Source: Chlorops oryzae
Lineage: Eukaryota; Arthropoda; Insecta; Diptera; Chloropidae
Length of the DNA: 64,000 nt
Reading direction: 5' to 3'
Assembly (NCBI GenBank): GCA_020466095.1
Contig: CM035806.1
Span: 33,749,060 to 33,813,059 of the forward strand
In this document: positions 50,493-61,049 of the stretch, piece after piece
Layout: each line of letters starts with the position of its first letter
Position numbering within the stretch: position 1 is the first letter of the stretch
Made by a program: the position numbers and the translations under genes
The notes under the pieces: model-generated
The model's database searches: none
Seen by the model: only the letters and a program-made list of their open reading frames with translations
What the model was told of the DNA's origin: nothing

Positions 50493-51484
50493 ATACCCAA
50501 TAAACACAACGATATCGTAACGATATCGAGGCAATATAGTTTTTCTCTTAAAAATGTTTCGCGACGATAATTCGAGACGATATCGAGACGATTTCGATAT
50601 CGTGAGAGAGTCACTTATCATTAGCGAATCGAGATTTTCATCGTTCTCGAATCGTTAACGAGCCTTAACTCGAATCGCTAGCGAATCGAGAATTTCATCG
50701 CTCTCGAATCGTTAACGGACGATTAGCAAAAAAATCATTAATTTTTATATTTAATGTAAAATTCAAATAACAGTCTTATTATAATACTATTTTCGGTTTA
50801 AAAAAAAAAAAAACGGTTCTATTGCTGGTAACCACGCTTTCGAATCCACCGGCTGTGGGATTTGAACACCGAACCTCTTGATTTCTAGTCATGTTTCTAG
50901 TCTGCTTACCCATTACGCCTTCCGATTTGGAAACAAATTAACAAAACTACCTTCGAGAATTAAAGTTTCGTACCCAATAAACAAATAAACACAAAAACGT
51001 TAACGAGTTCGAATCGAATTCGATTCGTATTCGTTTAATGCGATTCGCGCTCTACGAATTCGATTCGAATTCGATTCGAACTCGTTATCGCTTTTGTGTT
51101 TATTAGGTCCTACTTATTTTTCTTCTTTTCCCTTATGTGTTTTGAGTTCAAAACGAGTTCACTAAACTACTTTCTAGGATTTCGTTTTTTCTCAAATTCG
51201 TAACAAATTTGTGGCGATATAATCTTCGTTTTTGTATTTATTGGGCTAAAAATGTTTCGCCTCGATATATTCGCGAGGCCAAAATAACGATATCGAGAAA
51301 TTGGATTTTCGCGAAGTCGTCTCGATATCTTCGCGACACCAAAATTACGATATTGAGAAATTCTATCTTCTCGAACTCATCTCGATATCGTCGCGAACCT
51401 AAATCGCGATATCGAGAAATTCGGTTTTCTCGAATTCGTCTCGATATCGTTACGATATCGTCCTCGGTTTTGTGTTTATTGGTT
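50493..51484. mobile_element. Foldback cluster rich in CGATATCG and TCGAATTCGA
   Basis: Outer ends CCAATAAACACAACGATATC and its near complement (TTTTGTGTTTATTGG). A second, smaller element with the same CCAATAAACA-type ends lies inside (about 50973-51104). The interior is a dense run of palindromic GATATCGAGA and CGAATCG motifs. A SINE-like head is inserted at 50825-50935. Confidence 0.7.
50825..50935 (-). mobile_element. tRNA-like SINE head
   Basis: The minus strand has an A-box-like AGGCGTAATGGGTAAGC and a perfect B box GTTCAAATC (50860-50868) at tRNA-like spacing, but no acceptor stem. It is a third SINE type in the window. Confidence 0.6.
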
Positions 51485-52200
51485 ATCCATATATTTATTT
51501 ATGTTTGTATTTTGTGCATTCCCCAGCAGAAAAGTCCCGGTGAAACCATCAATGATTTCAGCATGACATAAGAGCCGCGACTCCTCCTGTTTCTACACCA
51601 ACTTTCTAATGAAATTTACACACAAACGGCATTGGCCGTCATGAGAGGACATGTCACCAGTTGGTCATCGAAATTGGAGTGGATACCTCCTGTTTCGCAA
51701 GAAAATGTCATCGTTCGGGAGTGATATGAAATCAAAATGAAACACGGACTATGTCATGGGAATTGCGATGAATAACATCTTTTTTCGATGACAATGTCAT
51801 TAGAATTGCGATGAATAACACCTTTTCTCGATGACAATGTCATTAGAATTTAGAAGTACTCTAACTTTCCCCTTGACATCATCGGTGAAAACATTAATGA
51901 ATTTTTCCTTTATGCGAAAAAGTCCGGCTGGGTAATGTCACTTTGCTCTATGTATTACATTGTCAGCGAAATATGTTTGAAATGGCGTGTAGAGCAAAGT
52001 GGTTTTTTTTTTAAAGCCATAAAATACCCTTTTATGCGTAGATCAAAGATTCGAAAATATACTCTTCGAATAAGTATTCTTTCAAAAATTAATAGTGAAA
52101 CACACAAAAAACCTTATCGTACAGTTTTTTGAAAAAAATAGTTTCAAACTTCAACTTCGATTTACTCGAAATGTGTTTTTTGCACGTAGAGCACATGAAT
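51485..52200. other. Non-coding; possible inverted-repeat element
   Basis: CCCCAGCAGAAAAGTCC (about 51522) and GTCCGGCTGGG (about 51922) are loosely inverted, with repeated GATGACAATGTCATTAGAAT (about 51790, 51830) between. Bounds uncertain. Confidence 0.35.
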
Positions 52201-52279
52201 CCCCGGGCGACGACTTGTTAATGTCAACCCTGCGTAAATGAGCAAAATGTCAAAAACAAGCAATAAAATGTAATGACTC

Positions 52280-52725
52280 ACTATTTCCTCTCAATAAGTT
52301 CTTTGCAAGAGTTTCCAAAGACGTGACGTCACTGAAAATCTCTGAAAGGTCTTTATAAACAGGAATATAGAGGCCTACTCTCACAAAGCTCTTAAAATGT
52401 CTTTTGAAGAGTTTTCTAAATATGATTGTGTAACCTCTTTGAAATACCAATATGAGAGTTTCCGAAGAGTTAAAAAAACGTTGTCGGAAATTGGTCTTCG
52501 GACGCTGTTCAATGAGTTTATTGAGAGCTTTCAAAGACATCCGATTTTTTAAGTATTCTAAAGACGTTTGAAAGAGTTTTTTGAGACAAGATATTTTTTA
52601 AAGTTTTTATTATACTTTTCAGAGAGTTTTCAAAGATATTTAAGTATTTCAAAGACCTTCTAAAGAGCATTCAAAGAGTTTTATGTCTAAGAATACTCTC
52701 CAAATTTGATATCTGTGTCGCTTGG
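52280..52725. repeat. Degenerate GAGTTTTCAAAGA repeat array
   Basis: Irregular repeats of AGAGTTTTCAAAGA-like units in both orientations. CCCGGGCGAC (about 52201) and GTCGCTTGGG (about 52717) may be its inverted ends. The 96-codon minus-strand frame across it is spurious. Confidence 0.55.
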
Positions 52726-52734
52726 GTAGAGTCT

Positions 52735-53054
52735 GTCACAAAAATCCCAAAACTGCCTCAAAATCGGACTTTTTCGAAATATTTCAATGAAACTTAGAAT
52801 TTGAGCGTATAATTAAGCTTATGATTAGAATTGAAAAAAAAAAAAAATTGAAAAGTGGGCGTGGCAAAGGGCGGTTTTCATAAAGAAATTTAACAAAAGT
52901 CGGTATATGGGGTCCCTAATGGCCTTAAAAAACTCTTGAATATTCTTACTTAGTGGTCCTGTTTTTCGGGCGTTGTTCAAAAATTATTTAAACATGTGTG
53001 TCTGTGTCGGGTATTTTATTGTCAGGCTCGCCTGACTACAACACCCTTACTTGT
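52735..53054 (+). mobile_element. Helentron, copy D, 5'-truncated
   Basis: Carries GTCTGTCACAAAAATCCC through GTCAGGCTCGCCTGAC and ACACCCTTACTTGTTT, i.e. the 3' half with stem-loop. It lies just upstream of the Tctex1 exon. Confidence 0.85.
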
Positions 53055-53227
53055 TTTTTTTTTTGGACCTGTGTTTTCATTAGCAAAAGTTAGCTTTCTT
53101 TTCTGCTGATCCCTGATCGCATAAATTGTATAAGTATTCCTCTATTCCGTGAGGTTTTGCAAAATTTATCCAGACAATCCAGCTCTTTGTTCAACCGATC
53201 ATGATGATGATGGATTTCTCATTTCAG

Positions 53228-53833
53228 AATCACTGCGTCGGTGAGAACATCGAATCGCATGAATCTTCTTCTCTCGGAGAATATGCTCGGAAAGCGTAAA
53301 GCATTGCAGCAGAAATTAGCACAAGCCGCCGAAACGGAAAATGCTAACGACGCCGAAAAGCCGGACCCGAAAAAGGAACTCCTTTATTTTCGTACGAATT
53401 TCAGCATGGAAAATGTTTATAAGCTTATCGAGAGCACCATTGAGGAACGTTTGCTATGGGATCGTACCAGTCGTTCGTATGATTCGTGGCGCGCTTTAGC
53501 TTTGGCTGAATCGTTGGCAGCAGAAATACGTGACAGTGTCAAAAAGATAAATCATAAACGGTCAGTTCTTTTGTGAAATGAAGAAAAAAAAAAAAAAACA
53601 GAAAAAATTTCAATTCATTTTCACCGTTATCCTTTCCCTAATATGTTTTTTCTCTCCCTTCTTTCAGACATCGAATCGTTTGTATACTTTCGATAATAGA
53701 AAAACGCAATCAAGGTATAAGCTTACGAATGCGACATCTTTTGGATGAAAAAATTGATAATTTCGCGAACTTTGTTTTTGAACGGCCCACGTACTTTCTT
53801 GTGGTGACATTGTTCTTGGTGCATAAGGACTAA
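53228..53833 (+). CDS. Tctex1-family dynein light chain
   Basis: Two exons, 53228..53560 and 53668..53833, joined GT-AG in phase 2 (AAACG|A). Starting at the ATG at 53259 the protein is 155 aa; with the 42781 micro-exon it would be 171 aa. After a charged N-terminus, a Tctex1 domain runs from about residue 50 to the end: helices (MENVYKLIESTIEERL.. and WRALALAESLAAEI), then the strands HRIVCILSIIEKRNQGISL and the YFLVVTLFLVHKD terminus, colinear with the family's YK-VV..GE--G..F..V-TVFG pattern. Tctex1 light chains bind dynein intermediate chains and cargo in cytoplasmic or axonemal dynein. The usual aromatic C-terminus is modified and the strands are divergent, so this may be a specialised member; which one is unknown. 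A strong 3' splice site at 53221-53227 implies an upstream exon. Confidence 0.82.
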
Positions 53834-54034
53834 TGCGTGCGCGGTCGAGAGCTTTAAGCTTGAGTCATGATTGTTGTATTCGATAGATGGGATAAGCTCA
53901 TGTATGGGAGTTTTCGATTATTTTGTACTTGTCGGAATAGAAAAATACAAACGTAGTTTCTTCGATAGAAAGTTCATCATATTTTACATCCACTCTTTTT
54001 TCTATAAAAGGGGCACAACTCGAATGGGGGACAA

Positions 54035-54650
54035 CTTAATATAACTTAACTTAAAATTGAGCATTAATTTAACTCAAACTGATGCTAACTTAAAAAAATT
54101 ATAAATAACTTAGCTTAAGCTTAACAAACCTAGACAAATCTAGCTTAACTTAACTTAACTAAATTTTACTTAACTTAACTTAACTCAACTTATTTTATTT
54201 TAACTTAACTTAACGTAACATATTAACTTAACTAAACTAAACTAAAACTAAACTAAACTAACTAAACTAACTTAACTAACTAACTTAACTTTAAACTATA
54301 ACTAACTAACTTAACTTAACTATAACTTAACTTAACTTAACTTAACTTAACTAACTTAAACTTAACTATAAACTTAACTAAACTTAACTTAACTTAACTT
54401 AACTTAACTTAACTTAACTTAACTTAACTTAACTTAACTTAACTTAACTTAACTTAAACTTAACTTAACTTAATTAACTTATACTTAACTTAACTTAACT
54501 TAACTTAATTACTTAACTAACTTAACTTAACTTAACTTAACTTATACTTAACTTAAACTTAACTTAACGTAACTTAACTTAACTAATTAACTTACTAAAC
54601 TTAACGTTACTTAATTTAACTGAATTTGACTTAACTCAACTTTACTTAAC
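54035..54650. repeat. (TTAAC)n array 2
   Basis: Pentamer array downstream of the Tctex1 gene; duplicate of 48905-49330. Confidence 0.92.
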
Positions 54651-55433
54651 TAATTGAATTGATTGATATTACTAGAAGAGAACTTCGATAATCTTATGAA
54701 ACTCCAACGCTAAGGTTGACTTAACTTTTATTTGGTCATACATTTCTAGAAGTCCGTTTTCGTTGTCGAGCATTAAAGAGGATTCCAAATGTATTGATTT
54801 GAACATTACTCGGCATGAAGATACTTAACATAAAACGAATTAACTAATTTTTACCCATTCAAGGACAATTTGGATAATTCAAAAAGAACAATCGCAATAC
54901 ATTTTATTTTATTCGCTAAAAAGCCTTTTATTCATTTTCTCCAATCTGACGTTCAAGCAATTAAGCTTACCTAACGGAAAAGCCACCCTGTATCTCGAAA
55001 ATGGTAATGCTGAGTGTTTCGGTAAGCCTTACAAACGGCACACTGCCTTTTCGGATCATTCGGGTATTTCTGTGATCTTTTACGATTATTGAAACAATTA
55101 TTGAGGCAATTGCAACATGTTAAGTACTGGCAATCGACAGGGACTGGAGCTGGAGCTGAAGCTGAAGCTGGAATTACGAGAATGTAGGTTGACGTCAGTT
55201 GGTCTCAATGGCACTGACTGTGATAATTTAGCGTAAATATCCACAACAACAGCAGCAACAGAACTCAGCGGCACAGATTGTTATGTACTCCCGACCACTG
55301 AAATGCGTGCGAATCATTTCCAACTCCCCCATAGTAGAATACAGACTGCGCGGGACTAAAATTTGAATATCGCCAGCCAGCAAGCATCATCGAAGAGACT
55401 ATGAAAAAGAAAGCGAAAGAGAGCAGTGGGTGC

Positions 55434-56140
55434 CGCATGTCGGGTATCAAGAGGGAGAGAGTGCTGCAATGACTTTTGTGTAGCATGAAATTCACACGTC
55501 GCTCGAGCATCATTTATTGCTGACTGGTCAAGTGGAATATAGCAGCGTCTGGTGGCCAGCAACGATTAAACTCAGTTGGTGCACGAATTTTAATTAAGAT
55601 TATTTTATGGGGATTTCGCATATAAAAGCCAAACATAAAATCCATTGTAAAGCACAAGAAATCACCTACGAAAATGTCACTGGCATTTCATTCAAGTATT
55701 TCTCCTCTTCCTTTTTAATGTTCATTTGCATTTCAAAAGTGAACATACTTTGCTTTCTTTTTTGTCGCTTTTCTTAACTTTCTTATCACATTTTGTCTTA
55801 TTCTGATTTCGTTAAAGTTTGCTAAATTTTCTGCACTGCTTCTTATGTCCACAATTGGTGCCAGTCTGTCGGTCTTATCGGCGCATGTTTTTGCCTTGAG
55901 GCCTTTGTGATTTTCAAATACAAAAAGTGTTCCCATTTTTGCGGATGTAATAGGACTCATGCCCACATCTGCACAATTGAGGCTCGAGATTTGGTCTTCA
56001 ATTCAGATGAATTCTTTAAAATTCTCGCTTTTGCATGGAGAGCTTATTAAGTCGGCCATCATTTGGACCTGCGTCCTGATATCCTATTCATATGAATATG
56101 AATGTGAATATTGGTTTTATTGGCTCGGTTATAGCTCGGA
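55434..56140. other. Non-coding; possible TATA promoter
   Basis: TATAAAAGCC at about 55621-55630 with TCCATTG some 20 nt on could be a core promoter, but the following ATG opens only a 14-codon frame. Not otherwise interpretable. Confidence 0.3.
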
Positions 56141-56159
56141 TTTACAGCGGTTTAACATT

Positions 56160-56560
56160 TGAAATTACAAAGGATGAGTAGTAAAAAAAAGCTGATCAAA
56201 AACTGGGCCACGGGAAACTATCTCATTGGACATTTCTGCGAGATAAGTAAATAATAGCTTCATAAAAGACTTAATCAGAAAATAGAAAGAAAATAACCTA
56301 AAGAAGTAGCCCATAAGGGAGCATGCGGCAAGCCAAAAGACCCATAATTCTCAGGGCTATTAGTTTCGAAACCATTAAGAATCTACAATGGATTCTGAAC
56401 AGAGGCCTTGTAGACTTCATTATCAGCTAAAGAAGAAGATGGCGGTTGATAAATGTGGATCCATGTAGGCTTTGTAGGTCAAAGCAGCAAACAGCAGAGA
56501 ATGTCCTGTGGACTTGGTTTGGCGAGAACTCACGTACTTGTGAGCTAATATAATGGGAAA
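56160..56560 (+). pseudogene. Remnant of a non-LTR retrotransposon C-terminus
   Basis: Broken frames read KLIKNWATGNYLIGHFCEIS (56192 on) and, later, DPCRLCRSKQQTAENVLW (about 56458-56511). These fit the ALTGH.. and CRLC..ETAEH.L segments at the C-terminal end of Jockey-like and related LINE ORF2 proteins. Several stops and frameshifts; a dead fragment. Confidence 0.5.
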
Positions 56561-58955
56561 TACTGAGATTCACAATCAGTCTCAGCCTGTTCTAATGACA
56601 GTAGATTGATTTTCTCGATAGCACGTGGACAAAGTGGGCGTTAATAGTATAGATTTTAGCAGCTTGATATGTCCATATGCGATAAGAGGAGATTTCCAGA
56701 TTTTTGATTTTGAAGGGGCCCGCCATTGTCGAGATACTCCGTCCTGAATCAAATGATGCGTAGAGGGAGGAGAAGCTGATTACTGGAAGGGTCACTACAT
56801 TAAATAGTGATCATCTTTCGTGATTCTCAGCCCTTTTGTTCCGAGGGGCCCAAAGAAAGGTAATACTCTCTTCCCCGGGCCCTGGATTTTTACGCAACAG
56901 GTGTGGCTACAGCAAATTGTTAACGCTTTCAAAAACTTGTATGAAAATAATTCCAAAAAAAAATAAACTCTGCAAAATAATCAACAGACAAAACTGTAAA
57001 AAAAATACTTATGTCGAAAGACCTCCACCCATAACCCCCGAAGGGCATTTACAATAACGAACATAACATGTCGAAACACTCAAAACGGTACGGCCCAATC
57101 TCAGCAGAATAAGGACTAGCTATCTCTTAAATCTAGACAAATGTCTAAATCGATTAAAAAAGGGGGAAAACACCGTATCGCATCCCGGAATCTACGAATG
57201 CAGCGTTTCTAATATACATACAATATACAGTACAATGTCCCCAAATACGAGGGCCCGCTTTGAATGCGAATGCGAATGTGATGTCAATTTGCCAAGTCAT
57301 CTTTGGCATTACAAGCCGTGTTCGTTCGTTTAGTCATTCCCTTATCTCGATCGAGTATTTCTAATACGTCCGCACGCACACGTCTTCGGTCCCCGGTCTT
57401 CGGTCTTCAGTCTTCGGTTCGTGTTTCGTGTGTTTTTCGTTCAATGTTCCGATGTTTCAATGTTTTATCTAAATGTATGAGACTGGAATTCATGCGTTTC
57501 CTGTGTTCAAGCCCTTTTTCGTTACCGTGGGCATGTGTCGCTGTGCCGTTGATGCTCCTGCTGCTGCTTCTGCTTCTGCTGCTGCTCCTGCTTATCGCTG
57601 GCATCCAATAAATTCGCATTTTGTCTTTAGCAAGGAAAGCCACCGCTGCTGCCTCCATTTTCATCTAACTTTATAGTGCTTTCCATTCAGCTTTTCTTTC
57701 GCGTTTCTTTGTTTTTGTTTTTGTTTTTTGTCTCTCATCCATATTCGCTATTGCCTGAGTGGCGCATTCGATTTAAAGGTTTGAGGAATTAGTTGCGTGT
57801 ATCGCTAGTGGGGAGTATTGTGTGTGTGTGTGTGTGTGTGTGTGCTGCTGTTCGCTGAACGATGGGGGCAGCGACAAATCTTTTTCTGCCATATGCGTTT
57901 ATCTGATGATGTTTCATTTGTTGGACTTGTTCTAACGCAGAAAATCCCCAATGTTTTTCTTTTTTTTCATTCATTCATTCCTGCTTTCTTCTTCGTCGTT
58001 CATTTTTCCAGTTTTTCACATTTGTCTGCCTTATCCTGGTGGGAACATTGACATTTGCTGTGGTTTCCAAATTCGAGGATTTTCGTTTGAGAGCAAAAAA
58101 TAAAAAAAAAACCAATTTATTGCCAAGTGTTGTAAGGTTACACTAACGTGTATGGAATTAGTGTCCAGAATGGTCATGTGGTCTGTAGTGGATAACGGAA
58201 TTAAGAGTTGGTTCCGCTAAAAGCTTTACAAAAAAAAAAAAAAAAAGGAAAGAGTAATAATAAAAGTAAAGGGAAAAACTATCATCTTTCGAGGTCTCTC
58301 ATTTTTCCCCCTACGATTTGGTTGAATATAAAAATTGACTGGTATGGGACTCTCCTTAAATCGTAGCCCATAATTTCAAAGGAATCTTAAACTATTCGAT
58401 GGGTTAAAAAAGCTTTTTGGTTATCAATTTTGAATTGTCACAAGTCCATGGATGAGAGTTAATTTCCATAGAAGAGGAGACTTGCTCATATTGCCGCGTA
58501 ATGTCGCGTTAAGATTTTAACTTTCCATTTCATGAAAGTAGTGCTCAAAATTACGAGGAAAAGTAGGGGACATAACTTGCTTATATTGGTGAGCTCCAAA
58601 ATTAAAAACATGGGCTTCAGAATTTTTGTTTGAGTTTATGGAAAATCGCGGAGAAGCGAAATTCTTCAATTAAATTTTGGTTAAGCTTTCGTTGAATTGT
58701 CCTCGCAATGGCCTTCAATGGGCCACAGAAGTACAATAAAATTTTCATGCTCTAATGACCTTAATTCGTAACTGCTCCGAAAAGTAATTACACAAAGATT
58801 CTAAAAACTAAGGGAATGAGAGTATAGTAGAATGGGAGAACGAGGGAATGAGGGAATGAGGTGATTAGGGGATGAGAAAAAAAAAAAACTGTTGAAGTAA
58901 TCGAAAATCGAAGAGTCTAGGATAAAAATTGAAAATAAACCGTAAAAAGATTTAG
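56561..58955. other. Non-coding; microsatellites, no gene called
   Basis: Contains TCTTCGG repeats (57380-57420), a CTG/CTT-rich tract (57550-57600) and (GT)n at 57819-57844. The 57.3-57.6 kb composition resembles a fly 5' UTR, but I found no convincing TSS or splice site. Frames over the CTG tract are low-complexity Leu, Ala or Ser runs. Confidence 0.45.
57819..57844. repeat. (GT)n microsatellite
   Basis: About 12 GT units. Confidence 0.9.
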
Positions 58956-60087
58956 TTAACCCTTTATCGCATACGAACTCATATATGTATGTATGTATGT
59001 ATGGCTTGTGCAAGAAAATGACAGAAACATACAAAGGTTATTTGTTGATGAAAAATGCAATAAAATCATTTTGAAAGCCTCAATAAAACCGTTGACTGCA
59101 AAAAAATTTTCTCGCGTATTAACTATACCATGCAGTAAAGGGTTAATAATACCGTTTTCCAACTATTTCATATTTTATGCAGTAAAGGGATAATAAAATC
59201 ATTTACTGCGAAAAAATTGTGTCCCACTTATTTACTATATGCAAAAATTACATATATTTAAATGCGTAAATTCGCGCTATCAATGAAATTCATTCGAAAG
59301 AGCAAATCAAATTATCTCATTTACAAAAAATTTATTATGTATATATGTCATTGTGCAAAAAATCAGAATACATTACCAAATTATTTGTTTACTGCAAATT
59401 ACATAATGAATGTCTATTTTGGAAGCAAGCAAATAAAACCATGTTACGATTGCGAAAAAAATGTTTCTCGCGTATTAATTATTTTTTTCATTGCAGTAAA
59501 GGTTAATAATATTTTTTCCAACTAATTTCATAATTTGGTTTGCATCCGTTCAGAAGAAACTGAATTTCATTGACAGGGACAGAAGTTTAAGTGCATTACA
59601 AAGATTTTGCCCATATCATGCAGAAAAGGGTTAATACAATCATTTAAAGCGAAAAAAATGTGCGTTTATTCAATTTAACATGCACAAAAGGGCTGATGAA
59701 AATATTCATTGCGAACAAAAAATGTTTTCCCATTATTTAATGTACTTATGATGCAGAAAAGGGTTAAAACCATTTACCGAGAAAAATATTTTTTTCTGCT
59801 AATTTTTTAATATATGAATGTACATATCATGCGTAAAGTGTTAAAAAAACCATTTACAGCGAAAAGATGTCCCCACTTTTATATCATATCATGCAGTAAA
59901 GGGTTAATAAAAGCATTTTTTCCCACTTATCTGTCATGCGGAAAAGGCTTACAACCGGTTACAACAAAAAATATTTTTTCTCAATTTTTTAATAAGTATT
60001 TCATGCGGTAAAGGGTTAACTAAACCATTTATAGCGGACAAAAAAATTGTTCCCAGTTATTTAACATTTCATGCAGTAAAGAGTTAA
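58956..60087. mobile_element. piggyBac-like tandem array 3 (1.1 kb)
   Basis: Opens TTAACCCTTTATCGCATACG and closes GCAGTAAAGAGTTAA. It has at least ten internal units ending in (T)GCAGTAAAGGGTTAA, spaced about 60-120 bp. Longest member of the family. Confidence 0.78.
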
Positions 60088-60151
60088 CTCCCTCAAAATG
60101 ATTGCGAGCAGAATGGCTCAATTTAACCATATAACTTTCTATTAAAAGCGA

Positions 60152-60157
60152 TTTATT
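60152..60157 (-). promoter_or_regulatory. Poly(A) signal of coiled-coil gene A
   Basis: AATAAA on the minus strand 47 nt after the stop; a (CA)n microsatellite (60163-60180) lies in the short 3' UTR. Confidence 0.6.
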
Positions 60158-60203
60158 TGAGAGACACACACACACACATACACACTCATATCGGGCTTCA
60201 GAT

Positions 60204-61049
60204 TCAAAAATCAATTGCATCACATTTAAAATGGCGTGCACAGCGAGGATCCTCGAGGGTTTTTGATTTTTCGATTTCGGCTTCAATGAAATCAATTTCG
60301 ATTTTCTTCAACTCAACAACGTCGGCCATCTTCGTCTCAGTCGCCGTCGTCCGGCAAGATATTCCATCGTAATCGTTCGTCTTCGATTCGAAGAGTTCGA
60401 TGAACAGCTGATAGAGCCTTTCGATTTCCGCTTGCAAATATATTTTATTCTGCTCGTATACCGGCCGATTTAAATACATCGGACAGAGCTGTTCCCGGTC
60501 GATTTTGACTTTTTCGAATAAATCCCCAATATCCGACATATCGGCCTTATGATCCTTTATGTATTGGTAACGTTCGTAGCAAATCTTCTCATCGATTTTT
60601 AGACCCTTTTGCCAGTACTCCAGGAACTCCAGCAATTTTCGCAGCACTTTCATATCCTTGCGCATTTTACAATAGTTGTAATATAGATCATGAATTTCCT
60701 GACGCATTGCCCGAAAGGCGCGTATCGAGTCATCGATCTGCGACTGCAATTCGTGCTGTTGCTTCTGCAGTGTGCATATCTCCAGCAAATGATAGCATGG
60801 GAGCTTTTGGCTGCAGCTTGGCGCTTCTCGTTCCTTCAGCGCTAGTCGCAATTTCTGTACGCTCCGCTTGAGGCATTCCAATTCGTGGCAAAGCCGCACA
60901 GGATCAATTGGCTCGGCGGCTCCTTCAACGGAGAATATCTCTTCGGTTTCGATTTCGTCGCATTCCAATTCGGTATATTCAATTTCGATTTCATCCGACG
61001 GGATGCTGTGGCACTTGAGCGTGCGTTGGAATATATCGATATCATTCAT
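60204..61049 (-). CDS. Coiled-coil protein, tandem paralogue A
   Basis: 281 aa from the ATG at 61049 (MNDIDIFQRT..). The upstream in-frame ATG at 61100 adds a Phe/Tyr-rich stretch that looks like untranslated A/T-rich DNA, so the inner start is preferred. Residues 15-45 are acidic. Residues 50-240 are almost wholly helical, with heptad-like segments and scattered Cys. The segments ICYERYQYIKDHKADMSD and TETKMADVVELKK align with matching segments of the gene at 62645, showing the two are paralogues. No known domain, signal peptide or membrane segment was recognised and the function is unknown. Codon use is GC-richer than the surroundings and the frame is uninterrupted, so it is a real gene. 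Confidence 0.85.
   Translation of the reverse strand: MNDIDIFQRTLKCHSIPSDEIEIEYTELECDEIETEEIFSVEGAAEPIDPVRLCHELECLKRSVQKLRLALKEREAPSCSQKLPCYHLLEICTLQKQQHELQSQIDDSIRAFRAMRQEIHDLYYNYCKMRKDMKVLRKLLEFLEYWQKGLKIDEKICYERYQYIKDHKADMSDIGDLFEKVKIDREQLCPMYLNRPVYEQNKIYLQAEIERLYQLFIELFESKTNDYDGISCRTTATETKMADVVELKKIEIDFIEAEIEKSKTLEDPRCARHFKCDAIDF

Larger units (their letters stand above)
52735..55433 (+). repeat. Segmental duplication, right copy (intact gene)
   Basis: Counterpart of 47742-50095, about 5.0-5.3 kb away in direct orientation. It holds the intact Tctex1 gene. Confidence 0.85.

Noticed and set aside
52250..52540. 96-codon minus-strand frame
   Set aside because: It lies in a degenerate GAGTTTTCAAAGA repeat array.
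57303..57664. Leu-rich plus-strand and Ser/Arg-rich minus-strand frames
   Set aside because: Both come from one CTG/CTT-rich tract, with no independent support.
58956..60087. Regularly spaced repeats as a CRISPR array
   Set aside because: Units are irregular in spacing and share sequence throughout, the organism is eukaryotic, and there are no cas genes.
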